A DNA stretch of 64,000 bases, taken from contig CAWFJZ010000020.1 in NCBI GenBank assembly GCA_963816315.1, forward strand, positions 1-64,000, read 5' to 3'. Below are positions 54,221 through 63,216 of this stretch, piece after piece (within the stretch, counting starts at the first letter, position 1; each line of letters starts with the position of its first letter). The notes under the pieces were generated by a model. That model made no database searches. It worked only from the letters and a program-made list of their open reading frames with translations, and was not told the origin of the DNA. Made by a program: the position numbers and the translations under genes. The DNA comes from CADEEN01 sp963816315 (GTDB taxonomy: Bacteria > Pseudomonadota > Gammaproteobacteria > Burkholderiales > Burkholderiaceae_C).

Positions 54221-55123
54221 ATGAACCGAGGACAAGTCTGCGTCGAAGTCGCGCTCAACGGCGCCTGGACGCGCCGCGTGCAGCCGCGCATGCCGATCAC
54301 GCCCGACGAGATCATCGGCGAAGCCGTGGCCTGCGCCGAGGCCGGCGCGTCGGTCGTGCACTTCCACGCCTACGACGCCGCCAGCGGCGAGCAGACGACC
54401 GAGCCCGAGGTGTTGGCGCGCATCATCGAAGGCATCCGCGCGCGCGCCGACGTGATCGCCTATCCGACGATCCGCTATCTCACCAACGCGCAGCAGATCG
54501 GCGCCGGCGCCGGCGCGCTGCGCAACGACCACACGCAGTGGCTGGCCGAACGCGGCCTGCTCGAGTGGATGGTGATCGACCCCGGCTCGTTCAACCTCGT
54601 CAGCATGCGCGATGTGCAGCAGCGCCAGCCCGGCGCGGTCGATATCAACCCGCCCGACGCGATCCGCCACGCGATCGGCGTGGCCACGCAGCACCGGCTG
54701 CATCCCGGGTTCGCCATCTACGAGCCGGGCTACTTGCGCCTGGCCGCGGCGTTGTGCCGCGCAGCCGGCGACGTGCCCCCGGCGCTGTACCGGCTGATGT
54801 TCTCGGACCAGTTCACTTTCGGCTTTCGCCCGAGCCCGCTGGCGCTGCGCGCCTACCTCGCGGTGCTGGCCGAAGAAGCGCCCGACGCGCCCTGGATGAT
54901 GGCCGGCCTGGGCGTCGATCTGCGCGCGCTGATCCCGCTCGCGGTGGAGCTCGGCGGGCATGTGCGCGTCGGCCTCGAAGACTGGACGCTCGGTTCGTCC
55001 GAAACCAACCTCGATCTCGCGGCCGATGCCGTACGCCGCATCACCGAAGCCGGCGGCAGCGTTGCCAGCGCCGCTGAAGTGCGCCGCGGGCTGTTGGCCC
55101 AGCCCGCGCGCGTGCTCGCCTGA
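54221..55123 (+). CDS. DUF849 / beta-keto acid cleavage enzyme (BKACE) family protein
   Basis: 300 residues. TIM-barrel enzyme of the BKACE family, which cleaves beta-keto acids with acetyl-CoA using a metal held by two His. The metal motif is VVHFHAYDAASGEQT; the usual Arg of HxHARD is Tyr here. The later VRVGLEDWTLGSSETN keeps the Glu but lacks the common Asn after GLED. These changes imply a non-standard substrate. It sits 9 bp after the ApnO-like gene, and no BKACE step is part of the published apionate routes I know. Confidence 0.85.
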   Translation: MNRGQVCVEVALNGAWTRRVQPRMPITPDEIIGEAVACAEAGASVVHFHAYDAASGEQTTEPEVLARIIEGIRARADVIAYPTIRYLTNAQQIGAGAGALRNDHTQWLAERGLLEWMVIDPGSFNLVSMRDVQQRQPGAVDINPPDAIRHAIGVATQHRLHPGFAIYEPGYLRLAAALCRAAGDVPPALYRLMFSDQFTFGFRPSPLALRAYLAVLAEEAPDAPWMMAGLGVDLRALIPLAVELGGHVRVGLEDWTLGSSETNLDLAADAVRRITEAGGSVASAAEVRRGLLAQPARVLA

Positions 55124-55154
55124 TTCTTCTTTTCTCAACCACAAGGAGACCTCC

Positions 55155-56180
55155 ATGCCGATTGCCCGCAAGATCAAGTTCGCCGCGTCCGCGCTGTCGC
55201 TCGCGCTCGCCGCCATCCCCGCCGCCCGCGCCGCCGACGCCGCGCCGCGCGCCGTCAAAGTCAGCTACGTCACCGCCGAAGACAGCCCCTACGGCAAAGG
55301 CGTGGCGCGATTCGCAGAACTCGTGGCGAGCAAGACGCAGGGCAAGCTCAAGGTGCAGGGCTATTCCGACGGAAGACTCGGCGCCGAGCTGCCGTCGATC
55401 TCGGCCGCACAGGGCGGCGTGCTCGAGGTCGCGCTCGTGTCCACCGCCGCGGTCGTCGGCATGGTCAAGGAGTTCGCGATCTTCGACTTCCCCTTCCTGT
55501 TCTCCGACGAGCGCGAGGCCTACGCGGTGCTCGACGGCGCGGTGGGACGCCAGTTGCTCGACAAGCTGGGCGACAAGGGCCTGGTGGGCCTGTGCTACTG
55601 GGAAGTGGGCTTTCGCCAGACCACCAACAGCAAGCGCCCGATCGTCAAGGCCGAGGACTTTGCCGGCCTGAAGATCCGCACCATCCAGAACCCGGTGTTC
55701 GTCGATGTCTTCAACGGCCTGGGCGCCAACGCCACGCCGATGGCCTTCACCGAAGTCTTCGGCGCGTTGGAGAGCAAGGCCATCGACGGCCAGGAGACGC
55801 CGTACAACGTGATCCACACCAGCCGCTTCTACGAGGTGCAGAAGTACTTGAGCGCCACCAAGCACATCTACGGCCCGGGCGTGGTGCTGGTGTCGAAGAA
55901 GTTCTGGGACCAGATCGGCGCCGACGAGCAGAAGGCCTTGCAGGCTTCGTGCGACGAGGCCCGCGGCTACCAGCGCCAGGTCAGCCGCGACGCCAACGCG
56001 CGCCTGACGGCCGAGCTGGCCAAGCAGGGCATGGTGCTCAACGAGGTCTCGCCCGAGGAACGCGCGCGCATGCGCCAGCGCGTGCAGCCGGTGATCGACA
56101 AGTACACCCAGCAGGTCGGCGAAGCGCTGGTTAAGCAGGCGCAGGCGGAGATCAGCAAGGTGCGGGTGGCGGTGAAGTAG
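55155..56180 (+). CDS. TRAP transporter substrate-binding protein (DctP family), second orphan
   Basis: 341 residues, AAGGAG upstream. Sec signal peptide FAASALSLALAAIPAARAAD. DctP body: VSYVTAEDSPYGKGVARFAE, ISAAQGGVLEVALVST, the selectivity region FAGLKIRTIQNPVFVDVFNG and ALESKAIDGQETPYNVIHTS. No DctQM genes follow. It probably binds the acid that feeds the upstream RuBisCO-like/kinase/ApnO-like enzymes. Confidence 0.92.
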   Translation: MPIARKIKFAASALSLALAAIPAARAADAAPRAVKVSYVTAEDSPYGKGVARFAELVASKTQGKLKVQGYSDGRLGAELPSISAAQGGVLEVALVSTAAVVGMVKEFAIFDFPFLFSDEREAYAVLDGAVGRQLLDKLGDKGLVGLCYWEVGFRQTTNSKRPIVKAEDFAGLKIRTIQNPVFVDVFNGLGANATPMAFTEVFGALESKAIDGQETPYNVIHTSRFYEVQKYLSATKHIYGPGVVLVSKKFWDQIGADEQKALQASCDEARGYQRQVSRDANARLTAELAKQGMVLNEVSPEERARMRQRVQPVIDKYTQQVGEALVKQAQAEISKVRVAVK

Positions 56181-56222
56181 CGCTTGCCGTCCTGCTGCGC
56201 ACCGGCGCAGCGTGAAAGGGCC

Positions 56223-57503
56223 CTACAGCATCCATGCCGGCAGCGCGGTGACGCGCGGCTCGCCCAGCAACGGCACGGGCTGCGGCACCATGCACACCAC
56301 CGCGCCGGGCCCCAGCGCCGCGCCGCTGCGGGCCAGGGTCTGGATGCCCGCGAGTGCATCGCGCCCCGGCGATGCCGACTTCTTGCACTCCACCGGGTGC
56401 AGCCGCCCGTCGTGCTCGATCAGCAGGTCCACTTCGCGCTGGTCCTTGTCGCGGTAGAAGCTCATCGGTGCGCTGGAGCCGGCATGCGCATGGCTGCGCA
56501 GAATCTGGCCATAGACCCAGGTTTCGAAGATCGCGCCGGACATCGCGCCGGCTTCCAGCGTCTGCGGGCTGCTCCACTGCGTCAGGTAGGCCGCCAGCCC
56601 GGTGTCCAGGAAGTACAGCTTCGGTGTCTTGATGAAGCGCTTGGTGATGTTGGTGTGCCAGGGCTGCAACAGGCTGACCACGCCCGAGGCTTCGAGGATC
56701 GACAGCCACGCCTTCGCGGTGTTGGGCGCCACGTCGGCGTCGCGCGCCAGCTCGGCGATGTTGAGCAGTTGCGCGGTGCGCGCGGCGGCGGCGCGCACGA
56801 AGCGCAGGAATGCGGTCTCGTCGCCGACGCGCGCGAGGTCGCGCACGTCGCGCTGCAGATAAGTCTGCAGATAGGAGCTGTAGAACAGGTCGCGCGACAT
56901 CGCCGGCTGCGTCACCAGCGCCGGGTAGCTGCCGCGCCAGATGTCGGCGTACAGACCGGGGAGGTCGTTGGCCTGCGCCGATTTAGCCAGTTGCTGCAGG
57001 CGCTGCGGCAGGGGCAGGAACGGCGGCGTGGCAGGCAAGCTCAGCGCCTCGCGGCGCGACAGGCCGAGCAGCGAGAAGATCGCCACGCGCCCGGCCAGCG
57101 ACTCGGCCACACCCTTCATCAGGTGGAAGGGCTGCGAGCCGGTGAGCCAGAAGTCCCCGGCGCGCTGACGCGCATCGACGGCGATCTTGATGTGCGGCAG
57201 GATTTGCGGCGCGTACTGCACCTCGTCGATCAGCACCGGAGGCGGCCAGCTTTGAATGAACAGTGCCGGGTCTTCGCGCGCCAGCCGCAGGGCCAGCGGG
57301 TCGTCGAGCGTGACGTAGCGGCGCGTGCGACCTGCCGACGAGGCCAGCGCGCGCAGCAGCGTCGTCTTGCCCACCTGCCGCGCCCCCGTGACCAGCAGCA
57401 CCGGAAACTGCCGCGATGCGGCCGCGATGGGTTTGGCCGCAAAGCGCGGCAACGGCGCCGAGGCGACGCCACGCCGGACGGCGCGCTTGGGGGCGACAGG
57501 CAT
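56223..57503 (-). CDS. AAA ATPase with DUF4143 C-terminal domain
   Basis: 426 residues. Walker A is GARQVGKT (residues 40-47), Walker B is PVLIDEVQY, and the GSQPFHLMKGVAESLAGRVA sensor segment follows. C-terminal DUF4143 part has LYFLDTGLAAYLTQ and a nuclease-like EVDLLIEHDGRLHPVECK, reminiscent of a PD-(D/E)XK core. The family is common and of uncertain function. It interrupts the strand direction of the catabolic genes and starts 14 bp from a perfect inverted repeat. Confidence 0.88.
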   Translation of the reverse strand: MPVAPKRAVRRGVASAPLPRFAAKPIAAASRQFPVLLVTGARQVGKTTLLRALASSAGRTRRYVTLDDPLALRLAREDPALFIQSWPPPVLIDEVQYAPQILPHIKIAVDARQRAGDFWLTGSQPFHLMKGVAESLAGRVAIFSLLGLSRREALSLPATPPFLPLPQRLQQLAKSAQANDLPGLYADIWRGSYPALVTQPAMSRDLFYSSYLQTYLQRDVRDLARVGDETAFLRFVRAAAARTAQLLNIAELARDADVAPNTAKAWLSILEASGVVSLLQPWHTNITKRFIKTPKLYFLDTGLAAYLTQWSSPQTLEAGAMSGAIFETWVYGQILRSHAHAGSSAPMSFYRDKDQREVDLLIEHDGRLHPVECKKSASPGRDALAGIQTLARSGAALGPGAVVCMVPQPVPLLGEPRVTALPAWML

Positions 57504-57516
57504 GCGCCAGTGTAGC

Positions 57517-57547
57517 GTCCAAAATGCACTCACACTGCATTTTGGAC
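57517..57547. promoter_or_regulatory. Perfect 12-bp inverted repeat upstream of the DUF4143 ATPase
   Basis: gtccaaaatgca (57517-57528) and tgcattttggac (57536-57547), separated by 7 nt. AT-rich arms in a high-GC setting and the position at the start of the ATPase gene suggest an operator for autoregulation. Confidence 0.6.
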
Positions 57548-57738
57548 GGAAGTGGTTGCGCCTGCTGCGCTGTCACCGGCTGCACGCCTGCTGCGGCGAA
57601 TGCCGCGCGGATCGCCGCGCCCGGTCGCCGTGCGCCGGCCCCTTGCCCGCGCCGCAACGCGGCCTTCACGAGAATGAGATTCCGCACGCCGCGCAGGGCC
57701 GGAACAATGGCAATGTCTGGACTTGCCCGGTGACGACG

Positions 57739-59284
57739 ATGCCCTCGCCTGCCCTTCTAGCCCTGCCGGCTGCCATCGACGGCTACGGCCCCGTGCAGCC
57801 CTACGCCGGCGCGTGCCGTGTGCCTTCGGTCACGACGCGTACCGCACGGCCGCTGCGGCCCGTCGCGCCGCGAGCCGGCAAGCTGCTGTCGAGCATCGAC
57901 GCTGCGTTCGACGCCTGCGCCATCGCCAACGGCGCCACGCTGTCGTTCCACCACCACCTGCGCAACGGCGACCACGTGCTCAACCTCGTGCTCGACGCGG
58001 CGGCCCGGCGCGGGCTCACCGACCTGACCGTCGCCGCCAGCTCACTGTTCCCGGTGCACGCGCCGCTGGTCGGGCACATCGAACGCGGCGTCGTCTCGCG
58101 CCTCGTCACCGCCTACATGGCCGGCCCGGTGGCCGACGCGGTTTCGGCCGGCGCGCTGCGCACGCCCGTGGTGATGCAGACCCACGGCGGCCGCGCGGCG
58201 GCCATCGAGTCCGGCCGCTTGCCGATCGAACGTCGCCTTCATCGCCGCGCCGGCCGCCGACGACTACGGCAACCTGAGCGGCGCCATCGGCCGCGCGGCC
58301 TGCGGCCCGCTCGGCTACGCGATGGTCGATGCCGAACACGCCGAGCGCGTCGTCGCCGTCACCGACGAACTGGTGGCGTACCCGGCGTGTCCGATCGACA
58401 TCGCGCAGGACCGTGTCGATTTCGTCGTGCAGGTCGATTCGATCGGCGACCCGGCGGGCATCCTGTCGGGCACGACGCGGCCGACGAGCGATGCGCTAGG
58501 GCTGCGCATCGCGCACACCGCGGCGGCGGTGATCGAGGCCGCCGGGCTGCTCGGCCCCGACTTCTCGTTCCAGACCGGGGCCGGCGGCGTCTCGCTGGCC
58601 GTGGCGCAGGAACTCAGCGCGGTGATGAAGCGCCGCGGCGTGCAGGGCAGCTTTGCCGCCGGCGGCGTGACCGGCATGTTGTGCGGCATGCTCGACGCAG
58701 GGCTGTTCCGCCACCTCTTCGACGTGCAGTGCTTCGATCTGCAGGCCGTCGAGTCGTACCGGCGCGATCCGCGGCACATGGCGATGTCGGCGTCGCTGTA
58801 CGCCAACCCGCACAGCCGCGGCGCGGTCGTCAACCGGCTGAAGACGATGATCCTCGGCGCCGCCGAAGTCGATCTCGACTTCAACGTCAACGTCACCACG
58901 GGTTCGAACGGCCGCATCCTCGGCGGTTCGGGCGGCCATGCCGACACCGCCGACGGCGCCGAACTGGCGATCGTGACGACGCGCCTGGCCACGGCCGCGG
59001 CGCCGAAGATCGTCGAGCGCGTGCGCTGCGTGACGACACCCGGATCGACCATCGACGCCGTCGTCACCGAGGCCGGCGTCGCCGTCAACCCGCTGCGGCC
59101 GGAGCTGGCGTCGCGGCTGCGCGAGGCCGGCATTGCCGTGCGCACGATCGACGAGCTGCGCGACGAAGCGGCCACGCTCGCCGCACCGGCTGCGCTCGCG
59201 CCCGACGAAGGCCGCATCGTCGCCGTCGTCGAGTACCGCGACGGCACGGTGATCGACCTGGTGCGGCAATCCCATCGCGCATGA
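57739..59284 (+). CDS. citF: Citrate lyase alpha subunit family (CoA/ACP transferase type), one frameshift
   Basis: About 515 residues starting MPSPALLALPAAIDGYGPVQ. CitF motifs: GATLSFHHHLRNGDHVLNLV, VVMQTHGGRAAAIESG, FIAAPAADDYGNLSGAIGR, SFQTGAGGVSLAV and FNVNVTTGSNGRILGGSGGH. It would exchange acetyl for citryl on the lyase acyl carrier. At 58228-58231 an extra a (gatcgaacgtcgcc for gatcgacgtcgcc) shifts the frame; the corrected text reads PIDVAFIAAP. The stop overlaps the citE start. No citC, citD, citG or citX gene is in the window. Confidence 0.85.
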
Positions 59285-60100
59285 CGCAGACCATGACCCC
59301 GCGCTCCTACCTCTTCGTTCCCGCCGACCGGCCGGAGCGTTTCGCCAAGGCCCTCGGCTCGGGTGCCGATGCGGTGATCGTCGATCTCGAAGACGCCGTC
59401 GCGCCCGAAGCCAAGGACGCCGCGCGCGACGCGCTGCGGGCCTGGCTCGACGCGCCGCCGGCGAATGGCCGCGTCGTGGTGCGCATCAACGGCGCCGACA
59501 GCCGCTGCTTCGAGGCCGACCTCGCGTTGTGCACTGCGTGCGCGGTGGCCGCGGTGATGCTGCCCAAGGCCGGCCAGCACGGCGACCTGGCGGCAGTGCA
59601 CCGCGCGCTGCCGGGCAAGCCGATCATCGCGCTGGTGGAGTCGGCCGAGGGCTTCGACCGCCTGCGCGAGACCGCGCGCGCGCCGGGCGTGGTGCGCCTG
59701 GCCTTCGGCTCGATCGACTTCCAGCTCGACCTGGGCATCGCCGGCGACGACGAAGCGCTGCTGTACTTCCGCTCGCACTTCGTGCTCGAGTCGCGCCTGG
59801 CGCAACTGCGCGCCGCCGATCGACGGCGTGACGACGGCCGTCGATGACACGCAGCGCGTCGAGCGCGATGCGCAGACCGCGCGGCGCCTGGGTTTCGGCG
59901 CCAAGCTGTGCATCCATCCGCGCCAGGTCGAGATCGTGAACCGCAGCTTGTCGCCGAGCGCGGCCGAACTTGATTGGGCGCGGCGCGTGATCGACGCCGC
60001 GGCTGCAGCCGGCGGCGCCGCGGTGGCGGTTGACGGCAAGATGGTCGATCGCCCGGTGCTGCTGCGCGCGCAGGCGCTGCTGGGGCAGGCCGGCGCTTAG
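59281..60100 (+). CDS. citE: CitE-like / HpcH-HpaI-family CoA ester lyase, one frameshift
   Basis: About 273 residues. MTPRSYLFVPADRPERFAKA, DAVIVDLEDAVAPEAKDAAR (metal Asp/Glu), VVRINGADSRCFEADLAL, IIALVESAEGFDRLRE and AKLCIHPRQVEIVN are the CitE signatures. An extra base near 59812-59817 shifts the frame between LESRLAQL and PIDGVTTAVDDT; the decayed second copy at 61011-61218 has one base fewer here and stays in frame, which supports an error. Without citD the substrate may be a free CoA thioester, as in CitE-like malyl/citramalyl-CoA lyases. Confidence 0.85.
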
Positions 60101-60186
60101 CTCGTCATTCAACCTGAAGCCATGGCTGCTCGACGCCGGCGTGTCATTTGGCTTGTCTGCTGAGCCAAAAACCAGCTTGCTTTACC

Positions 60187-60208
60187 ATAGCACTTAGTGC
60201 TATACAAT
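60187..60208 (+). promoter_or_regulatory. Toxin-antitoxin operator and promoter
   Basis: ATAGCACT-t-AGTGCTAT (60187-60203) is a perfect 8-bp palindrome with a one-base centre. It occupies the spacer of a promoter with TTTACC (60181-60186, imperfect) and TACAAT (60203-60208), as expected for autorepression by antitoxin. Confidence 0.65.
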
Positions 60209-60227
60209 GAAGAGCGAGGAGGCCAGC

Positions 60228-60608
60228 ATGGCGGTGTACAAGACTCGGTGGTTCGACCGCTGGGCGCGCAAGGAAGGATTGGCTGCGTCCAGCCTCTGTG
60301 CCGCCGTGCAGGAAATGATGCAAGGCCTTGTGGATGCCGACCTGGGTGGGGGGCTGGTCAAGAAGCGGATTGGCCGCGCCGGTCAGGGCAAGAGCGGCGG
60401 TTATCGAACGTTGGTCGCGACAAACAAGGGCAACCGTTGGGTGTTCGTGTTCGGCTTCCCGAAGAACGAGCGCAGCAACATCGACAAGGACGAAACCGAG
60501 GCGTTGAAGAAATTGGCGGCGCACCTGTTGTCGCTGACGCCGCAGGCGCTCGGCAAGGCACAAAGTGCTGGTGAACTCATAGAGGTTGATTGCGATGCGA
60601 AAGACTAA
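60228..60608 (+). CDS. RelE/HigB-like toxin of a type II toxin-antitoxin system
   Basis: 126 residues; GAGGAGG 5 nt upstream fixes the ATG at 60228. MAVYKTRWFDRWARKEGLAA, KKRIGRAGQGKSGGYRTLV and RWVFVFGFPKNERSNIDKDE identify the RelE-like PF06296-type toxins, ribosome-associated mRNA interferases. The gene order is toxin first, then antitoxin with a 14-bp overlap, as in HigBA modules. Confidence 0.9.
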   Translation: MAVYKTRWFDRWARKEGLAASSLCAAVQEMMQGLVDADLGGGLVKKRIGRAGQGKSGGYRTLVATNKGNRWVFVFGFPKNERSNIDKDETEALKKLAAHLLSLTPQALGKAQSAGELIEVDCDAKD

Positions 60609-60909
60609 ATCTCCGATCCTTGTCGCCGTGCACGATACGGCCAAGGGGCTGCACAAGGCGGGCGTGATGGATCAAGTCACGCTGCGTGAATTCGACCAGC
60701 TCTGCCTGCCGCCGGTCGAGCCGTTGGAGCCAGAGCAGATCAAGCACATCCGCGAAACCACGCGGGTGAGCCAGGCCGTCTTCGCCCGTCTGCTGAACAC
60801 CAGTCTCTCGACGGTGCAGAAGTGGGAGATCGGCCAGAAGAAGCCCACGGGCACCGCCCTCAAGCTGCTGCACCTGGTGCAAAAGCGCGGCCTCAAAGTC
60901 GTCGCCTGA
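60595..60909 (+). CDS. XRE-family antitoxin (HigA-like)
   Basis: 104 residues from MRKTKSPILVAVHDTAKGLH. The C-terminal HTH is IRETTRVSQAVFARLLNTSL with STVQKWEIGQKKPTG. It neutralises the upstream toxin and probably represses the pair through the palindrome at 60187. Overlaps the toxin gene by 14 bp. Confidence 0.9.
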   Translation: MRKTKSPILVAVHDTAKGLHKAGVMDQVTLREFDQLCLPPVEPLEPEQIKHIRETTRVSQAVFARLLNTSLSTVQKWEIGQKKPTGTALKLLHLVQKRGLKVVA

Positions 60910-60962
60910 GCACGCAGGCGCATGACTCCAGAAATCGACGCGCTGTCGACGGCAGCCCCTTT

Positions 60963-61218
60963 GCGACGAAGCGGCCACGCTCGCCGCATCCGCAGCGTGC
61001 GGGGTAGAAACGGCCGAGGGCTTCGACCGCTGCGCGAGACTGCGCGCGCGCCGGGCGTCGTGCACGTGGCCTTCGGCTCGATCGATTTCCAGCTCGACCT
61101 GGGCATCGCCGGCAACGACGACGCGCTGCTGTACTTCCGCTCGCGCTCCGTACTCGAGTCGCGCCTGGCGCAACTGCCACCACCGAACGATGGCGTGACG
61201 ACGGCCGTCGATGACACG
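60963..61218 (+). pseudogene. Degenerate second copy of the citF-end/citE-middle region
   Basis: 60963-60988 is identical to 59160-59185 in the end of citF (26 bp). 61011-61218 matches 59642-59851 in citE at high identity (VAFGSIDFQLDLGIAG, then LLYFRSRSVLESRLAQL). The DNA between, covering the end of citF and the first half of citE, is missing. One c is lost in gaccgctgcgcgag, so it cannot be translated through. It lies just beyond the toxin-antitoxin pair. Confidence 0.85.
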
Positions 61219-61533
61219 CTGCGGCGGATCGCTTCTACCGCATTGCCGACAGACGAGTGCTTGCAATCAAGGTTAGCTGCGCAGCGGTTGCTGTCACTGG
61301 GCGCCGAGCCGGGCACTGGCGGTCTCGGCCACCTTGCGGTCATTCAATTCGTCTAGGGCACGTCGGTCCCGATGGGTAGTCGGGAAGCTGCTTCACATCA
61401 CTTCGAAGCAATTGCGGCCCAGCGCTACCCCTATCTGCTTGCGCATGTGGGGCGCGCCGAGTCGGCCCCGAGTAGCGCCGCTTGCGAGATACTCGGCAAG
61501 CGCGGTAGCTGCCGAGGTCGCCCGCCGTGCAAG
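61219..61533. other. Non-coding stretch after the citE remnant
   Basis: No credible gene on either strand. Composition is less GC-skewed than in the core genes, consistent with a junction of foreign DNA. Confidence 0.4.
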
Positions 61534-63066
61534 TCAAGCCGTGGCCTGCCGCCGCTTGGCCCACCTGGCGAGGACTGCGTCGACAGCCTTTGCGCGCCGA
61601 TGCTCCAGCGAGGCCTGCACCAGCTCCGGGGTCACCGTGCCCCTGTCGAGCAGTTGAGTCAGTTCGTCTTCCCATCGAATCACGCGGTGCTTCCGAACGT
61701 GCTTCGTGATTGCCTGGAACTTGGCCCCCTCCGGAAGGGCCTTGGCGCCTGGAATGAAGATATCGGAGATGTGAACAGTTTCCGCGCCCACGGGAATCGG
61801 CCCAACTGCAACGCAGGCAACGAGTCGCTCGTAGACCTTGTCTAGGTCGTCGAAACCGCGGAATCGGACGGTCTCCATCAGCGCCTCGTCGGCCTCCAAC
61901 GAATGGCTGCCGATGAAGAAGAGCACATCGTCGGCGTACGTCAGTAGGTCGCGGAAGTCGGTGTATGCCGAGTCAATCAACATGCGTCGATAGCCATGGA
62001 CATAAGCACTCTCGATGCTCGAGAGAAATGGCAGACCTTTGACGACATCGGGGACCATCATGTCCTTCGCCGGCGTGCTGCGGTTTCGCGGCTTGATTCG
62101 CGCGACGGGGCCGACGGCATCAGTCAGGGGCAGCGCGGCAGCGATTTGCTCGATGCCCCAGTGCTCCTTCCAGACGCAGGAACTGAGGACCAGGAATCCT
62201 GTGCTGCGTCGCTGGAGCCGCTCGGTAAGCAACTCGATAGCTCGCGGCGGCAGCGCGTCCGTCGGCGCGTCTGCCGTGCTGACCACTGGCGCGGCAACAG
62301 GTTGGATGAACGGAGTGCGCCGGAGCAGTTCCCCTTCTTCCGTGACGATGCCTGCCAGCGCGGGGTCACAGTCGCCTCCTTCGGGCGCGACCTTGTGAAC
62401 GGCGAGCGCGATGTCCTTGAACATCAGCTCGGGCTGAGGCGTGTCAATGAGCACGGCTACGCGGTGGCCATCGAGCTCCGCGCGCATACAGGCCCATTCG
62501 AGTTTGTGGGCGCTGTCCTCCCAGGAGCCTTGGTTGAGCTCAAGCGGGCCGACCACAAGAAGGGTGCCGCTGGGCACTCGGGCAAGGCCCTTCGATGACA
62601 AGCCGTACTCACCGAGGTCGATGGCACCCTCCCAGCTGCTACCCGCGGCCTCGGCGTAGACCAGCTCACCATCCGTGGCGTCGTCGTACCGGTGTAGCAA
62701 CGCGTCGATGGCCTTCTGCGACGTCGTCACGTACACCCCTGGTGCCGGGCCGGTTGGCCAGACCTGCGGCGCAGAGCCACTGGCTTCGCGAGAGCTGCCG
62801 GGCGGGCTAAGCGCAGCAACGAGCTCCTGCGCGGCGAGCTCTAGGTTGTGCCTGCTGTGCAGTCGGTGCGCCAAGCGCGCTGCAGTGCCCCCATTGAGCT
62901 CGCACGCGGCGACGCGGTCGGGGAAGGCGTTCACCTCGGGCCAGTTGCGCAGGCCAGGCAAGGCGGCAATCAGGTCGAGCGACTGAGAGTGCCCGATGGG
63001 CACGTTGTGTTGTTCCAGCAGGCCGCGAACGAGCCCTGCCAGCAGCTTCAGCTGCGGGACATCCAT
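61534..63066 (-). CDS. Hypothetical protein, 510 residues
   Basis: Start at 63066 has GAGGAG 6 nt upstream. No family is recognised. Residues 1-90 are a helical N-terminal region (QLKLLAGLVRGLLEQHNVPI, then LRNWPEVNAFPDRVA). A linker rich in Ser/Pro/Gly follows, then an alpha/beta domain with strands GTLLVVGPLELN, RVAVLIDTPQPEL, GFLVLSSCVWKEH and DDVLFFIGSHSLEA. No Walker motif or signal peptide is seen. Codon choice is less GC-biased than in the core genes, and it lies in the accessory end of the window. Confidence 0.65.
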   Translation of the reverse strand: MDVPQLKLLAGLVRGLLEQHNVPIGHSQSLDLIAALPGLRNWPEVNAFPDRVAACELNGGTAARLAHRLHSRHNLELAAQELVAALSPPGSSREASGSAPQVWPTGPAPGVYVTTSQKAIDALLHRYDDATDGELVYAEAAGSSWEGAIDLGEYGLSSKGLARVPSGTLLVVGPLELNQGSWEDSAHKLEWACMRAELDGHRVAVLIDTPQPELMFKDIALAVHKVAPEGGDCDPALAGIVTEEGELLRRTPFIQPVAAPVVSTADAPTDALPPRAIELLTERLQRRSTGFLVLSSCVWKEHWGIEQIAAALPLTDAVGPVARIKPRNRSTPAKDMMVPDVVKGLPFLSSIESAYVHGYRRMLIDSAYTDFRDLLTYADDVLFFIGSHSLEADEALMETVRFRGFDDLDKVYERLVACVAVGPIPVGAETVHISDIFIPGAKALPEGAKFQAITKHVRKHRVIRWEDELTQLLDRGTVTPELVQASLEHRRAKAVDAVLARWAKRRQATA

Positions 63067-63216
63067 GCTTCACTCCTCGGGCGTCAGAGCCGGTGCACGC
63101 TTTGCGGGCCGCCCGTGGGAAACACGAATGGGTGGCTCTCAGTACATCAGTCCGTCTTCGCCGTACCCCGAAGGGCGCGTGCGGCAGGCGACGGCAACCA
63201 GCTACAAAGATAGCAT

